A stretch of 64,000 bases of DNA from Chloroflexota bacterium (lineage in GTDB: Bacteria > Chloroflexota > Anaerolineae > Anaerolineales > Anaerolineaceae). The DNA is taken from the NCBI GenBank assembly GCA_029777225.1, contig JAKOSR010000090.1:3169-67168 (forward strand), in the 5' to 3' direction. Positions within the stretch are counted from its first letter, which is position 1, and every line of letters starts with the position of its first letter. The notes beneath the pieces are model-generated. The model had not been told where the DNA came from, ran no database searches, and worked only from the letters and a program-made list of their open reading frames with translations. The position numbers and the translations under genes are program-made. Positions 44,142-53,520 of the stretch are shown here, one piece after another.

Positions 44142-45389
44142 ATGGAACTGCCCGTACCCCCCCAGGAAAGCGATACCCCCACGCCAGGCTTGACCCCTGG
44201 TGACACCCCAGAGCCCGCGACTCAGGGCACAGACGCGCCCATCAAGAAAAAGCTGTTGGAGCTGATGCTGGTCTGCCTAAAAATTGGGGCGACCAGTTTT
44301 GGGGCGCCGACCGCCCACATCGCCATGATGGAGAAGGAATTTGTCCGCAAGCGCCACTGGATAACGGAAGAGCACTTTTTGGATCTGCTTTCCGCGGCCA
44401 ACCTCATCCCCGGTCCGAACGCGAGTGAAACCTGCTACCATGTGGGATATGTGCGTGCCGGCTATCCGGGTCTGCTGGTGGCCGGCTTCAGCTTTATCCT
44501 GCCCGCTTTTGTGACCAGCGCGGCCCTTGGCTGGGCCTATATCCGCTATGGCGGGCTGCCGGAAGTGGGGGGCATCTTCTACTTTCTCAACCCGCTGGTG
44601 CTGGCCATCGTATTGGAGACCACCTGGGAAATTGGCAAGTCCAGCCTGAAAAAATGGCAATCGCTGGTCTTCTTTGGGCTGGCGCTGCTGGCCAAGATAC
44701 TTGGCATAAATGAGACGGTTATCATGCTCGCGGCAGGCGCCTTGAGCATGCTGTGGTTTTACCTGGTGGAACATCCCACAAAGGGCACTCCCACCCTGAC
44801 CGTGCTGTTGGCGGGCACCCCGTGGCTGAGCAAAGCAATCCAAGGCGCGTCGGGATGGTTGCAGTCTCGAACCCTGCAGATATTTTTGTATTTTTTCAAA
44901 ACTGGCTCCATTCTGTTTGGCTCGGCCATGGTTTTGTTTGGCCTGGTTGAAAAGGACATCACGCAGCGCTTTGGCTGGCTCACCACGCAACAATTAACCG
45001 ACGCCATCTCGGTGGGTCAATTGACCCCTGGGCCGGTCACTTCAGCCAGCACGTTTATAGGCTACCTGGCCGGGGGGTTCCCGGGCGCGGTGGCGTCCAC
45101 GTTTGGCGTGTTCCTGCCATCTTTCATCATCGTGATGCTGACTGCGCCACTGGTCAAGAAAATGCGGGAATCGGACCTGGCCCGGGCTTTTTTACGGGGT
45201 GTGAACGCCGCGGTCATCGCGCTCATCCTGGCGGTCGCCTACACTCTCGCGCGAAACAGCCTTACGGACATTTGGACCATCCTGGTCTTCGCGGCCGGCC
45301 TGGTAGCGCTGGTCCGGTTTGACCTAATGCCCTACGCGCTGGTCATCGCCGGCCTGGCGCTTGGGATTGGACGCGCGTTGTTTTCCTAG
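44142..45389 (+). CDS. chrA: chromate transporter (two-domain ChrA)
   Basis: This 415-residue membrane protein is the long form with two homologous halves, each of five to six helices. Domain signatures are FGAPTAHIAMMEKEFV and NLIPGPNASET in the first half, and FGSAMVLFGLVEKDI and GQLTPGPVTSASTFIGYL in the second. ChrA proteins export chromate, probably with sulfate-like anion recognition. No metal regulator lies beside it. The position between holB and uvrD suggests housekeeping co-transcription more than a resistance cassette. Confidence 0.92.
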   Translation: MELPVPPQESDTPTPGLTPGDTPEPATQGTDAPIKKKLLELMLVCLKIGATSFGAPTAHIAMMEKEFVRKRHWITEEHFLDLLSAANLIPGPNASETCYHVGYVRAGYPGLLVAGFSFILPAFVTSAALGWAYIRYGGLPEVGGIFYFLNPLVLAIVLETTWEIGKSSLKKWQSLVFFGLALLAKILGINETVIMLAAGALSMLWFYLVEHPTKGTPTLTVLLAGTPWLSKAIQGASGWLQSRTLQIFLYFFKTGSILFGSAMVLFGLVEKDITQRFGWLTTQQLTDAISVGQLTPGPVTSASTFIGYLAGGFPGAVASTFGVFLPSFIIVMLTAPLVKKMRESDLARAFLRGVNAAVIALILAVAYTLARNSLTDIWTILVFAAGLVALVRFDLMPYALVIAGLALGIGRALFS

Positions 45390-45431
45390 AGCGGCCTGTT
45401 TGGCCGACTTAGTGCGGTAAAATCAGCCTCT

Positions 45432-47615
45432 ATGGAAGATTTATTGGATTTTCTCAACTCCCAACAACAGCAGGCGGTGGCCGCGCCTGCCGGCCCGACG
45501 CTCGTACTCGCGGGTCCTGGCTCTGGCAAGACGCGCGTTTTGACGTACCGGATTGCTTACCTGGTGGGGGTGATGAACATCCCCGCGTATCACATTTTAG
45601 CGGTCACGTTCACCAACAAAGCTGCCAGACAAATGGGCGAACGTGTGACCAAGTTGCTGGGCGACCAGGCGGAAGGCATCTGGCTGGGGACGTTCCACGC
45701 CATTTGCGGGAGGATCCTACGGCGGGAAGCGGATTTGCTGCCGGTGGACCGCAATTTCGTCATTTTTGACGCGGATGACCAGGAAACCCTGATGAAGAAC
45801 ATCATCCGGGAGAATAACCTGGATGAAAAACTGTTTCGCCCGGGCTCTGTACTGGACGCCATATCACGGGCAAAAAATGAGCTGCTCACCCCCGACAACT
45901 TCCCAGTTAACAATTTCCGGGATGACCAGGTGAGGCGGTTGTACATCCAATACCAGCAACGGCTGGTCCGCAATAATGCCATGGATTTTGATGACATGCT
46001 GCTGTATACCAGCCAATTGCTGGAGGATTTCCCCGTGGTGCGGGAGACGTACGGGCACAAATTCGAGCACATCCTCGTGGACGAATTCCAGGATACCAAC
46101 CTGGCGCAATATGCCATCCTGCGCAACCTGGCCCGCCAGCATCACAACCTCTACCTGGTGGGGGATGAAGACCAGTCCATTTACCGCTGGCGGGGCGCGG
46201 ATTACCGCAATATCCAGCGCTTCCAGACGGACTTCAAAGACTCGTGCACCATTTTGCTGGAACAAAACTACCGTTCCACACAAACCATCCTGGATACGGC
46301 CGTGGCCATTATCGATCGCAACCCCAACCGGACCCGTAAATCGCTGTTCACCGAACGAAAGGGGGGCGATAAGGTCACACTGGTGGTGGCTGCGGATGAC
46401 CGCGACGAAGCGGACCGCGTGGTTGCGTCCATCCGGGAAGGCATCACCCGCGGAAAACAGAACCCCAGCAGTTACGCCATCATGTACCGCACCAACGCCC
46501 AATCGCGTTTGTTGGAAGAAGCCTTCCGGCGCGAAGGCATCAACTACCGGCTGGTCGGCGCGCAACGGTTTTATGGAAGGCGCGAAGTAAAGGACGCGAT
46601 TGCCTTCCTGCGGCTGGTATACAACCCGAAAGACGAGATAAGCTTGCGCCGGGTCATCAACGTGCCCCCACGCGGGATCGGCGATAAAACGCTCGAAAAG
46701 CTCGCCCAGGTGGCCACACAGCTTGACAGGAGCATGGGGGAGACCCTGCTGGAATTGGCAAGCGGCAGCCCCGAATTGGAGGCGTTGATGGGCAGGGAAA
46801 CACCCCGCCTGGCCCAATTTGGGCGCTTATTACGCGACTGGCGCGAACAAGCCAGCAAAAATACGCCGGCCATTTTGTTTGACCGGGTGGTAGAGGATAC
46901 GGGTTATACAGCCTACATCCAGGACCACAGCGAAGAGGGTATGGACCGCTGGGAGAACGTGCTGGAACTGCGCGCCGTGCTGGTGGAGTACGACGAACAG
47001 GGTCTGGCCGCCTTCCTGGAGGCCATGGCACTGGTGGCGGACCAGGATACCTTGCCTGACCAGCTGGACGCCCCCACCATGCTGACGCTGCACGCCGCGA
47101 AGGGCCTGGAGTTTGACCAGGTGTTCATTACTGGGTTGGACGAATTCCTGTTACCCCACAGCCGCTCCCGGGATGACGAAGAGGCGCTGGCCGAGGAACG
47201 CCGCCTGTTTTACGTGGGCGTCACGCGGGCACGCAAGAAACTGACGCTGACGCGGGCCCTGCGCCGGCGCAGCCCTTATGGCAGCTTTGAGGCCACTATT
47301 CCCTCGCGCTTCCTGGATGACCTGCCAACTGAACTGTTGCAGGGCAGCGCGCGTGGATTGCCGAGCCGTTTTTCCGACGGACGGAAGGAACCTTACTCAC
47401 GCTGGGAATCGCCCTACTTCACGTCGGCGGCCAGGCCGGCCGAGCCGGCAAAAACCCGGTTCAAAGCGGGCATGCAGGTGCGACATAAGACATACGGGCG
47501 CGGGGTTGTGAAGACCAGCCGGCTGGACCACGGTGATGAGACCGTGGAAGTATACTTTGAGGGGCATGGGCTGAAAGCCCTGGTGGCGTCCCTGGCCAAA
47601 CTCGAAATTCTTTAA
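45432..47615 (+). CDS. UvrD/PcrA-type ATP-dependent DNA helicase
   Basis: This 727-residue SF1A helicase shows all motifs: LNSQQQQAV (Q motif), VLAGPGSGKTRVL (I), VTFTNKAARQM (Ia), LVDEFQDTN (II), VGDEDQSIYRWRGAD (III), QNYRSTQTIL (IV), LTLHAAKGLEFDQVFI (V) and FYVGVTRARKKL (VI). The C terminus carries a KTYGRGVV Tudor-like strand that in PcrA contacts RNA polymerase. It acts in repair and replication-transcription conflicts. A small hairpin follows the stop. Confidence 0.95.
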   Translation: MEDLLDFLNSQQQQAVAAPAGPTLVLAGPGSGKTRVLTYRIAYLVGVMNIPAYHILAVTFTNKAARQMGERVTKLLGDQAEGIWLGTFHAICGRILRREADLLPVDRNFVIFDADDQETLMKNIIRENNLDEKLFRPGSVLDAISRAKNELLTPDNFPVNNFRDDQVRRLYIQYQQRLVRNNAMDFDDMLLYTSQLLEDFPVVRETYGHKFEHILVDEFQDTNLAQYAILRNLARQHHNLYLVGDEDQSIYRWRGADYRNIQRFQTDFKDSCTILLEQNYRSTQTILDTAVAIIDRNPNRTRKSLFTERKGGDKVTLVVAADDRDEADRVVASIREGITRGKQNPSSYAIMYRTNAQSRLLEEAFRREGINYRLVGAQRFYGRREVKDAIAFLRLVYNPKDEISLRRVINVPPRGIGDKTLEKLAQVATQLDRSMGETLLELASGSPELEALMGRETPRLAQFGRLLRDWREQASKNTPAILFDRVVEDTGYTAYIQDHSEEGMDRWENVLELRAVLVEYDEQGLAAFLEAMALVADQDTLPDQLDAPTMLTLHAAKGLEFDQVFITGLDEFLLPHSRSRDDEEALAEERRLFYVGVTRARKKLTLTRALRRRSPYGSFEATIPSRFLDDLPTELLQGSARGLPSRFSDGRKEPYSRWESPYFTSAARPAEPAKTRFKAGMQVRHKTYGRGVVKTSRLDHGDETVEVYFEGHGLKALVASLAKLEIL

Positions 47616-47641
47616 TTTTTTTGCTGCCAGACCCATTTCAC

Positions 47642-47665
47642 AAGCCGCGGATCGGCTTTATTTTC
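47642..47665 (+). terminator. possible terminator after the helicase gene
   Basis: AAGCCG pairs with CGGCTT around CGGAT, followed by TATTTTCG. The stem is short. Confidence 0.35.
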
Positions 47666-47680
47666 GTTTATGATTGACTT

Positions 47681-49186
47681 ATGAGCAGGTTTGGCCTGAA
47701 GTCCTTAGCTCTCGTCGCTTCCCTGCTGGTGGTTTCGGTTGCGTGCCGGTTTTCCTCTCCAACACCAGTGGCATGGTCTGGCACGTCCACGGCCAAAGTT
47801 TTGGGCCTCACGCAGACGGCCGCCGCCCCATCCGCCACCGCCACACACCCGCCCCTACCGACGGAAACGCCCCCGGTGCCTGAGACGACGCCGCGGACGG
47901 ACGCTGCCATCCCAGCGGACGGCCCCTGGCTGATTTTCCCAAATGAAAACAACACCATGCTCTACGCCCTGGACCGGGATACGAGGGAGCTGGCTACGTT
48001 GAACCTGCCACCGCTCGTGGAGTTGGGCGACCTCGCGGTTGGAATTGCCCCGGATAGCTCCAGCCTGGTGCTGCGGGCCGGCAACCTGGACACACTGGAA
48101 AACCTTGGCCTTTACAGGGTGCAAAACCCGGTGGACCCGCCCGAGCTGGTGAGCCCGTTGCTCGCGGATTTCGTCATCAAGTCCATCGGCGAGCGGAATG
48201 ATCCGCAGGCATCTTTTGCCCTGCAGGCGGTGTTACAGCCCAACGCGCTGGCATGGAAGCCCAACAGCCAGTCCGTGGTGTTCCCCGCGGCCATCGAGGG
48301 GGTGGCGGCCAATCTGCGCGCCTACCAACCCGCGAGCGGGAAGGTGACACGCCTTTCCGTACGGTATCAGCAGAACTTCTCCCCGCTCTGGAATCCAAGC
48401 GGACAAACGTTGCTCTTCCAGGAGGTGGACACGCTCAACAACCCGTCGGCCTGGAAGCCTTACCTCGTCACCAGCCTCAACTTGGGCAACCCCGGCAACC
48501 TGTACTACCTGTACAAGCCCCCGGCCAACAGCCAGGCGGAGGTTTTCGTGGGGTGGATAAACAATGCCCAGGCGGTCAGTTACACCCTGACGGAGGAGGG
48601 CAACCGCTTCGTGCGCGTCCTGAACGCGGCTTCGGGCGGCTCGCCAAGGGTTATTTATTCCGGTTTTTTTGATGAAATCGCGGTGGATCCAGACGATGGG
48701 GTCATCGCGTTGGCGGTGGGGGTGGACGCGGCCAGGCAAAACGGCGTCAGCCCGGGGATTTACCTTTCCAACAGCGCGTTGAACGCTTTTGGGCTGGTGA
48801 GCGTGGGTACTTTTTCCCACCTCTCCTATTCACAGACTGAAGGATCGTTTTTTGCCAGCGGTGAAATAGGCCTGGTGTCTTTTTCCACCAATGGCCTGGA
48901 GTTCAGCCTGGCGGGTGAAGCCCAGGCCAGCGCTTCACCGGACGGCGCGTGGCTGGTGACGTGGGGTGGGCAGGGCGCGCGGCTGCGTACGCCAGATGGC
49001 ACTTTGTTGCAGGAAATCACTTCTAGCTCCGTCAGCGCGCTGGTGTGGCAGCGGGATGGCAAGGGGTTTTACCTCCTGCTGGAGGATGGGCTTTATCACT
49101 ACACCTTCCCGTTGCTCCAGGGGGTATTGGTTTGCGAGGACGTTTCCCGGACGGATGAAACCTGGTTTGCCTGGCTGGGGAAGTGA
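47681..49186 (+). CDS. lipoprotein, possible beta-propeller
   Basis: This 501-residue exported protein has a signal ending SVAC (Cys 22), a Thr/Pro linker to about residue 75, then repeating beta-strand blocks such as LGDLAVGIAPDSSSLVLRA, PLWNPSGQTLLFQE and ASPDGAWLVTWG. These Pro-Asp/Asn-Gly turns resemble TolB/WD40-type propeller blades. No catalytic motif is seen. It may bind protein or glycan partners at the surface. It lies between the helicase and a UPF0173 gene on the same strand. Confidence 0.78.
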   Translation: MSRFGLKSLALVASLLVVSVACRFSSPTPVAWSGTSTAKVLGLTQTAAAPSATATHPPLPTETPPVPETTPRTDAAIPADGPWLIFPNENNTMLYALDRDTRELATLNLPPLVELGDLAVGIAPDSSSLVLRAGNLDTLENLGLYRVQNPVDPPELVSPLLADFVIKSIGERNDPQASFALQAVLQPNALAWKPNSQSVVFPAAIEGVAANLRAYQPASGKVTRLSVRYQQNFSPLWNPSGQTLLFQEVDTLNNPSAWKPYLVTSLNLGNPGNLYYLYKPPANSQAEVFVGWINNAQAVSYTLTEEGNRFVRVLNAASGGSPRVIYSGFFDEIAVDPDDGVIALAVGVDAARQNGVSPGIYLSNSALNAFGLVSVGTFSHLSYSQTEGSFFASGEIGLVSFSTNGLEFSLAGEAQASASPDGAWLVTWGGQGARLRTPDGTLLQEITSSSVSALVWQRDGKGFYLLLEDGLYHYTFPLLQGVLVCEDVSRTDETWFAWLGK

Positions 49187-49244
49187 GGACCTGCCTGGCA
49201 GGGTCAGGCGGGCCGGCCTGTAACAATTAGGAAAGGATGGAAAA

Positions 49245-49934
49245 ATGAAAACTGAGATTGTTTTTTATGGGCACGCGGCACTGGGGTTGACCATCGGCCA
49301 ACACAAGCTAATGGTGGACCCCTACTTTACCGGCAATTCCGCGGCGAAGGTCAGCGCCCGGGACGTCTGCGCGGATTACATCCTGGTTACGCATGGGCAT
49401 GGGGACCATGTGGGCGATGCTGTGGACATCGCGAAACGCTGTGGGGCCACTTGCGTGGCCAACGCGGAAATCTGCCGCTGGCTTGGTGCCAAGGGTTTGA
49501 AAACCCACGCGCAACACATCGGTGGCGGGTTCACGTATCCGTTTGGGTACCTGAAGCTGACCAATGCATTGCATGGCTCCCTCCTCCCAGATGGAAGCGA
49601 TGGCGGAAACCCTGCCGGCTTCCTGCTGACCACGCCAGATGGGCTCAAGATTTACATGGCGGGGGATACCGGGTTGTTTGGTGACATGCGGCTGATTGGT
49701 GAAGAAGGGCTGGCGGTGGCGGTGCTGCCAATCGGCGATAATTACACCATGGGGCCGGCGGACGCGCTGCGGGCGGTGAAGCTTTTGGCTCCCCAGGCGG
49801 TCATTCCCATCCATTACAATACCTTCCCGGTGATTCACCAGGACGTGCAGGCCTGGAAAAAGCAGGTTGAAGAGGAAACCCAAAGCCGGGTGGTCATTTT
49901 GGCACCCGGAGAAAGTTTCCTGTTGGAAAAGTGA
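49245..49934 (+). CDS. UPF0173 metal-dependent hydrolase (UlaG-like)
   Basis: This 229-residue metallo-beta-lactamase-fold protein starts EIVFYGHAALGL and has the metal motif VTHGHGDHVGDA, an AGDTGLFGDM second-shell block and PIHYNTFPVI. The UPF0173 family is widespread and its substrate is not established. AAAGGA precedes the ATG. It ends 16 bases before the molybdoenzyme gene, so the two are co-transcribed. Confidence 0.92.
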   Translation: MKTEIVFYGHAALGLTIGQHKLMVDPYFTGNSAAKVSARDVCADYILVTHGHGDHVGDAVDIAKRCGATCVANAEICRWLGAKGLKTHAQHIGGGFTYPFGYLKLTNALHGSLLPDGSDGGNPAGFLLTTPDGLKIYMAGDTGLFGDMRLIGEEGLAVAVLPIGDNYTMGPADALRAVKLLAPQAVIPIHYNTFPVIHQDVQAWKKQVEEETQSRVVILAPGESFLLEK

Positions 49935-49950
49935 GCGAGGAGTAGGCATT

Positions 49951-50571
49951 ATGGGACTATTCAGCAAAAAACCAGAGAACGACCGTTTACCCCCGGGACA
50001 GTTGCTCACCGGGCGCTTCCCGGTGTTGCACTACGGGTCTGTGCCTCCATTTGACCCCAAAACCTGGACTTTCAGGGTGTGGGGTGAGGTGGAAAGGCCC
50101 CTGGTGATGGACTGGGAGGAGTTTAGCGCCCTACCGCGCACGAAGCTGACGATGGACATCCATTGCGTCACCACCTGGAGCAAGCTGGACACCGAGTGGG
50201 AAGGCGTCAGCCTGAAAACGCTGCTGGACGCGGGGCTGGTGGTGCCCACCGCGGAGGCGAAATTTGTCATCCAACACGCAGAGCATGGCTTTACAGCCAA
50301 CCTGCCTTTGGAGGTGGTGATGGCGGAAAATTTCCTTTTGGCAACCGGTTATGCGGACGCTCCGCTCACGCCTGAGCATGGCGCGCCGTTGCGCGGCGTG
50401 GTTGGGGCCATCCCTGGTAGAAAAGACCTAAAAGATGTTTACCTTTGGAAAGGGGCCAAATGGCTGCGCGGCCTCGAATTTACCCGTACGGACCGGCCGG
50501 GATTTTGGGAACGGGCGGGCTATCACAACGAGGCGGATATTTGGCTGGAACAGCGAGTGAACGGGGATTAA
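49951..50571 (+). CDS. sulfite-oxidase-fold molybdopterin oxidoreductase
   Basis: This 206-residue protein is a single molybdopterin-binding domain. The Mo-ligand Cys is C72 in DIHCVTTWS. Other family strands are FRVWGEVERPLVMDWEEF, HAEHGFTANLPLEVV and GAPLRGVVGAIPGRKDLKDVYLW cut short by eye. It is smaller than sulfite oxidase and closer in size to stand-alone YedY-like proteins, but has no Tat signal, so it probably acts in the cytoplasm. GAGGAG lies eight bases before the ATG. Its substrate and electron partner are unknown. Confidence 0.87.
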   Translation: MGLFSKKPENDRLPPGQLLTGRFPVLHYGSVPPFDPKTWTFRVWGEVERPLVMDWEEFSALPRTKLTMDIHCVTTWSKLDTEWEGVSLKTLLDAGLVVPTAEAKFVIQHAEHGFTANLPLEVVMAENFLLATGYADAPLTPEHGAPLRGVVGAIPGRKDLKDVYLWKGAKWLRGLEFTRTDRPGFWERAGYHNEADIWLEQRVNGD

Positions 50572-50585
50572 TCCCGTGTTGAACA

Positions 50586-50615
50586 AAAAAGCAGAGGTGA
50601 TTGCCTCTGCTTTTT
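50586..50615. terminator. bidirectional terminator after the molybdoenzyme gene
   Basis: AAAAAGCAGAGG pairs with CCTCTGCTTTTT around a six-base loop, between converging genes. Confidence 0.8.
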
Positions 50616-50631
50616 ATATCCAAATGAAGAT

Positions 50632-51447
50632 TTAGACCTTGCGCTGGCGCCACAGGTAATAGCCAAGCCCAAGCCCACCCAGGAGAATGACCAGCCCGAC
50701 TACCAGGAGCACTGGGGAGCGGCTGACGGTATCGGCCTGGGGAACTTCCGCGATGGCCATGGACTCCTGCGCGCCAAAGTCGATGGTGGCCAGCTCGCCG
50801 GCTTTGACCTCGAGCGCGTAGTTGGTGGCGGTGGTCGCGTTGAAGCCATCCGGGATGGCCATGGTGACGTTGTAGCTGCCCTCTGGGATGTTTTCAAAGC
50901 AAATCGGATCGACTGTTTCGGGGTCGCCGGCCACGGTGTTACCGGTTAGGGAGACGTTCCCAACCCGGTCGTTAATGCTGACCACGCCACCATACAGGTA
51001 GGTTTCCCCTTCGGTGCGCATGCCTGAACCATCCAGGTCGTTGAAGAGAACCACGCAGACCTTGGCAAAGCCGGCGGAGGGCGTGGCAGTGGGGGTGATG
51101 AGCTCGGGTGGAATCGTGGCGGTGGGCATGGCGGTTTGGGTCAGGATTTGGCCTTCCAACTGGCCGAGCAGCAGCTTTTGGCCGGGTTGAATGGTGCAGG
51201 CCTCATCCAGCCCATTGAGGGAGATGATGTCGGCGATGGAAACGTTGGTCAGCAGGAAAACGCGCGTGCAGGTGTCGCCTTCCTGAACCTCGTAGAGGAT
51301 TTGCCCGATTTCGTTGGGGGTGGGGGTTTGGTACGCGGTTTGGGCGGTCACGCTGCCCAGCCTGCTGGGGGACGCAGACAAAACGCCAAGCGCGAGAATG
51401 AGCGCGAAGATGGGCAGGAATATTACAAGCTTCTTCGATGTTTTCAT
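50632..51447 (-). CDS. LysM-domain surface protein with C-terminal anchor helix
   Basis: This 271-residue protein has an N-terminal signal (to about residue 36), a LysM-like motif (ILYEVQEGDTCTRV ... IQPGQKLLL, about 50-95), a Thr/Pro linker, and an SdrD/Cna B-like beta domain (VVLFNDLDGSGMRTEGE ... ENIPEGSYNVTM). A C-terminal membrane helix (about 243-263) ends in YYLWRQRKV. LysM binds peptidoglycan, so this is probably a wall-associated protein anchored in the membrane. GAGAGG precedes the ATG. Confidence 0.85.
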   Translation of the reverse strand: MKTSKKLVIFLPIFALILALGVLSASPSRLGSVTAQTAYQTPTPNEIGQILYEVQEGDTCTRVFLLTNVSIADIISLNGLDEACTIQPGQKLLLGQLEGQILTQTAMPTATIPPELITPTATPSAGFAKVCVVLFNDLDGSGMRTEGETYLYGGVVSINDRVGNVSLTGNTVAGDPETVDPICFENIPEGSYNVTMAIPDGFNATTATNYALEVKAGELATIDFGAQESMAIAEVPQADTVSRSPVLLVVGLVILLGGLGLGYYLWRQRKV

Positions 51448-51579
51448 GGTTACCTCTCAGCGGATTATAACATTTTTGCCCCATCAATCGCCGGGCTGAA
51501 CCAACGGACAGGACGGGTTGACAGAGGCCGGTTGTTTCATCAGAGTTAACTCTCTGCTGGTTTTGGGTAAAATTGGAGT

Positions 51580-52365
51580 GTGTTGATACCCAGAAAACTT
51601 GCCCAATTCGTAGGTATGGTCATCGCCCTGTGCGCGATGGGTGCCTGCGTGGGCGTGGGCGGCGCACCAACGCAGGCACCAGAATTGATCCTGCCGGCCA
51701 CGGCCAGCCCTGAACCCAGCGCCACCATCGACTGGTTCCCGCGCACGCCGACTGCGACCTTCCCCACGCAGCCAGGGAGTGTGCCAGCAGAAATTACTCA
51801 GACACCGCAGGCACGGGGAGAGGCATTGTTCTCGGATGATTTCAGCGACGAGGCCCTCTGGCAGGCACAGGCACAGAGCACGGGTAACATTAAGGTGGGT
51901 TCCGGCGCGCTTTCCGTGGCCTTGAAAGGTTTTATGGGGTTACTCGTCAGCACCAGCCAGCATGACCTGCCGGCCAGCTTCTTCCTGGAAGTGATGGTGG
52001 ACGTTTCGCTTTGTTCCGAGGGGGACCAGTACGGGCTGTTGCTCTGGCAGAACAGCGTCGCGGGCACATACCGGCTGTGGATGAATTGCGCGGGGGAGCT
52101 GCGCCTGGACAGGCAGATTTACGCTTCGGTGGGCGTGGTTTCGGATTGGCAGCAGGCGCGTAAGTTTCAACCCGGCGCGCCCGCGCGCAACAAAATTGGC
52201 CTGCTGGCTGAGGCAGGCGAACTGAAAGTTTACATTAACGACACTTTCCAGTTTAGTGTGCCCATCCGGCAGGACCTGGAGGGGCCATTGGGGGTCATCG
52301 CGCAATCCGCTGGGAATGGCGCGAGCACCATTCTTTTTTCAGACCTGGCTGTTTACCAGCCTTAG
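51580..52365 (+). CDS. lipoprotein with LamG/DUF1080-like domain
   Basis: This 261-residue lipoprotein has a signal ending AMGAC (Cys 23), a Pro/Thr linker, and a beta-rich domain starting LFSDDFSDEALW and ending TILFSDLAVYQP. It resembles the lipoprotein at 24740 in both layout and the F-x-DDFSD opening, so the two are likely distant paralogues. The start is GTG at 51580 or TTG at 51583 after GGAG. It is transcribed divergently from the LysM gene. Confidence 0.72.
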   Translation: MLIPRKLAQFVGMVIALCAMGACVGVGGAPTQAPELILPATASPEPSATIDWFPRTPTATFPTQPGSVPAEITQTPQARGEALFSDDFSDEALWQAQAQSTGNIKVGSGALSVALKGFMGLLVSTSQHDLPASFFLEVMVDVSLCSEGDQYGLLLWQNSVAGTYRLWMNCAGELRLDRQIYASVGVVSDWQQARKFQPGAPARNKIGLLAEAGELKVYINDTFQFSVPIRQDLEGPLGVIAQSAGNGASTILFSDLAVYQP

Positions 52366-52460
52366 CAAGTTCTCTTCGCGTGTAACAGGATATAATTCAG
52401 GCGGGAAAGCTGCCTGGCAAGCTGCCCTTGCTGAATGACCTTGTTGACGGAGGAAAAAAC

Positions 52461-53474
52461 ATGCCTGAAAATCTCAAGATTGTCATCCCAATGGCAGGAA
52501 TGGGCAGCCGTTTGCGCCCACTGACCTGGAGCCGGCCCAAGCCCCTGGTTTCGCTGGCTGGTACCACGGTCCTGGACCACCTGCTGAGGATGTTTGACAC
52601 TATCCCCAATGCGGAAGACCTGGAACTGGTTTTCATCATGTCGCCTGGCCAGGATAAGATGATCCGGGCGTACATGCAAAAATACTATCCCAAGCGAAAG
52701 ATTCATTACGTGGAACAGCCGGAGATGAAAGGGCAGTCCGACGCGCTTTGGCAGGCACGGGAATTGCTGCACGGACCCATTTTGGTGGTCTTTTCGGACA
52801 CACTGATTGAAAATTCCTTCGCCCGCCTGCAGGAAGAAAGCGCAGAGTCGGTTGCCTGGGTTAAGGCCGTGCCTGACCCGCGCCGTTTCGGCGTGGCAGA
52901 GGTGGACTCGCGTGGGAATGTCACCCGGTTGATTGAAAAACCTAATGAGATGAACAATAACCTGGCTGTGGTTGGGTGTTATTACTTCAAGCAAGGGGCG
53001 AAATTATTACAGGCCATCCAGGAACAATTCCGCCTGAACATTTCGCTCAAGAACGAGTTTTACCTGGTGGACGCCATCAACCTTTTCCTTGAAGGTGGCG
53101 TGAAAATGCGAGTGGAACAGGTGAAAACCTGGTTGGACGCCGGAACCTCTGAAGCCCTGCTGGATACCAACCGCTACCTGCTGGAACACGGGCGCGCCAA
53201 CGTGGATGAAGAAGGCGCCGTGGTGGACAACATCATCATCCCACCGGTTTTCATACACCCTGAAGCACGGGTGAACAACTCCATCATTGGCCCCTACGCC
53301 TCGATAGGCGCTGGCGCCATCGTACAGAACAGCTCCATCAAGGATTCCATCCTCAGCCCGCTTGTGCATGTGACCAACTCTCACCTGGAAGGTTCACTGC
53401 TTGGGCATGATGTGGTCATCAATGGCCTGATGGGCAAGTTCAACATGGGCGACAATTCCTGGGCCAACTGGTAG
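52461..53474 (+). CDS. sugar-1-phosphate nucleotidyltransferase
   Basis: This 337-residue enzyme has the nucleotidyltransferase signature IPMAGMGSRLRPLTWSRPKPL at residues about 9-29 (read as GMGSRLRPLTWSRPKPL), a metal Asp in VFSDTLIEN, and LIEKPNEMNN. The C-terminal ~90 residues form a left-handed beta-helix (IGPYASIGAGAIVQNSSI), as in GlmU-type proteins. It makes an NDP-sugar; glucose, glucosamine or mannose cannot be told apart here. GGAGG lies seven bases before the ATG. Confidence 0.9.
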   Translation: MPENLKIVIPMAGMGSRLRPLTWSRPKPLVSLAGTTVLDHLLRMFDTIPNAEDLELVFIMSPGQDKMIRAYMQKYYPKRKIHYVEQPEMKGQSDALWQARELLHGPILVVFSDTLIENSFARLQEESAESVAWVKAVPDPRRFGVAEVDSRGNVTRLIEKPNEMNNNLAVVGCYYFKQGAKLLQAIQEQFRLNISLKNEFYLVDAINLFLEGGVKMRVEQVKTWLDAGTSEALLDTNRYLLEHGRANVDEEGAVVDNIIIPPVFIHPEARVNNSIIGPYASIGAGAIVQNSSIKDSILSPLVHVTNSHLEGSLLGHDVVINGLMGKFNMGDNSWANW

Positions 53475-53520
53475 CCTGAGAAAACCTCACCCTGACCCGA
53501 ACCAATTCAAAGGAGAATCA

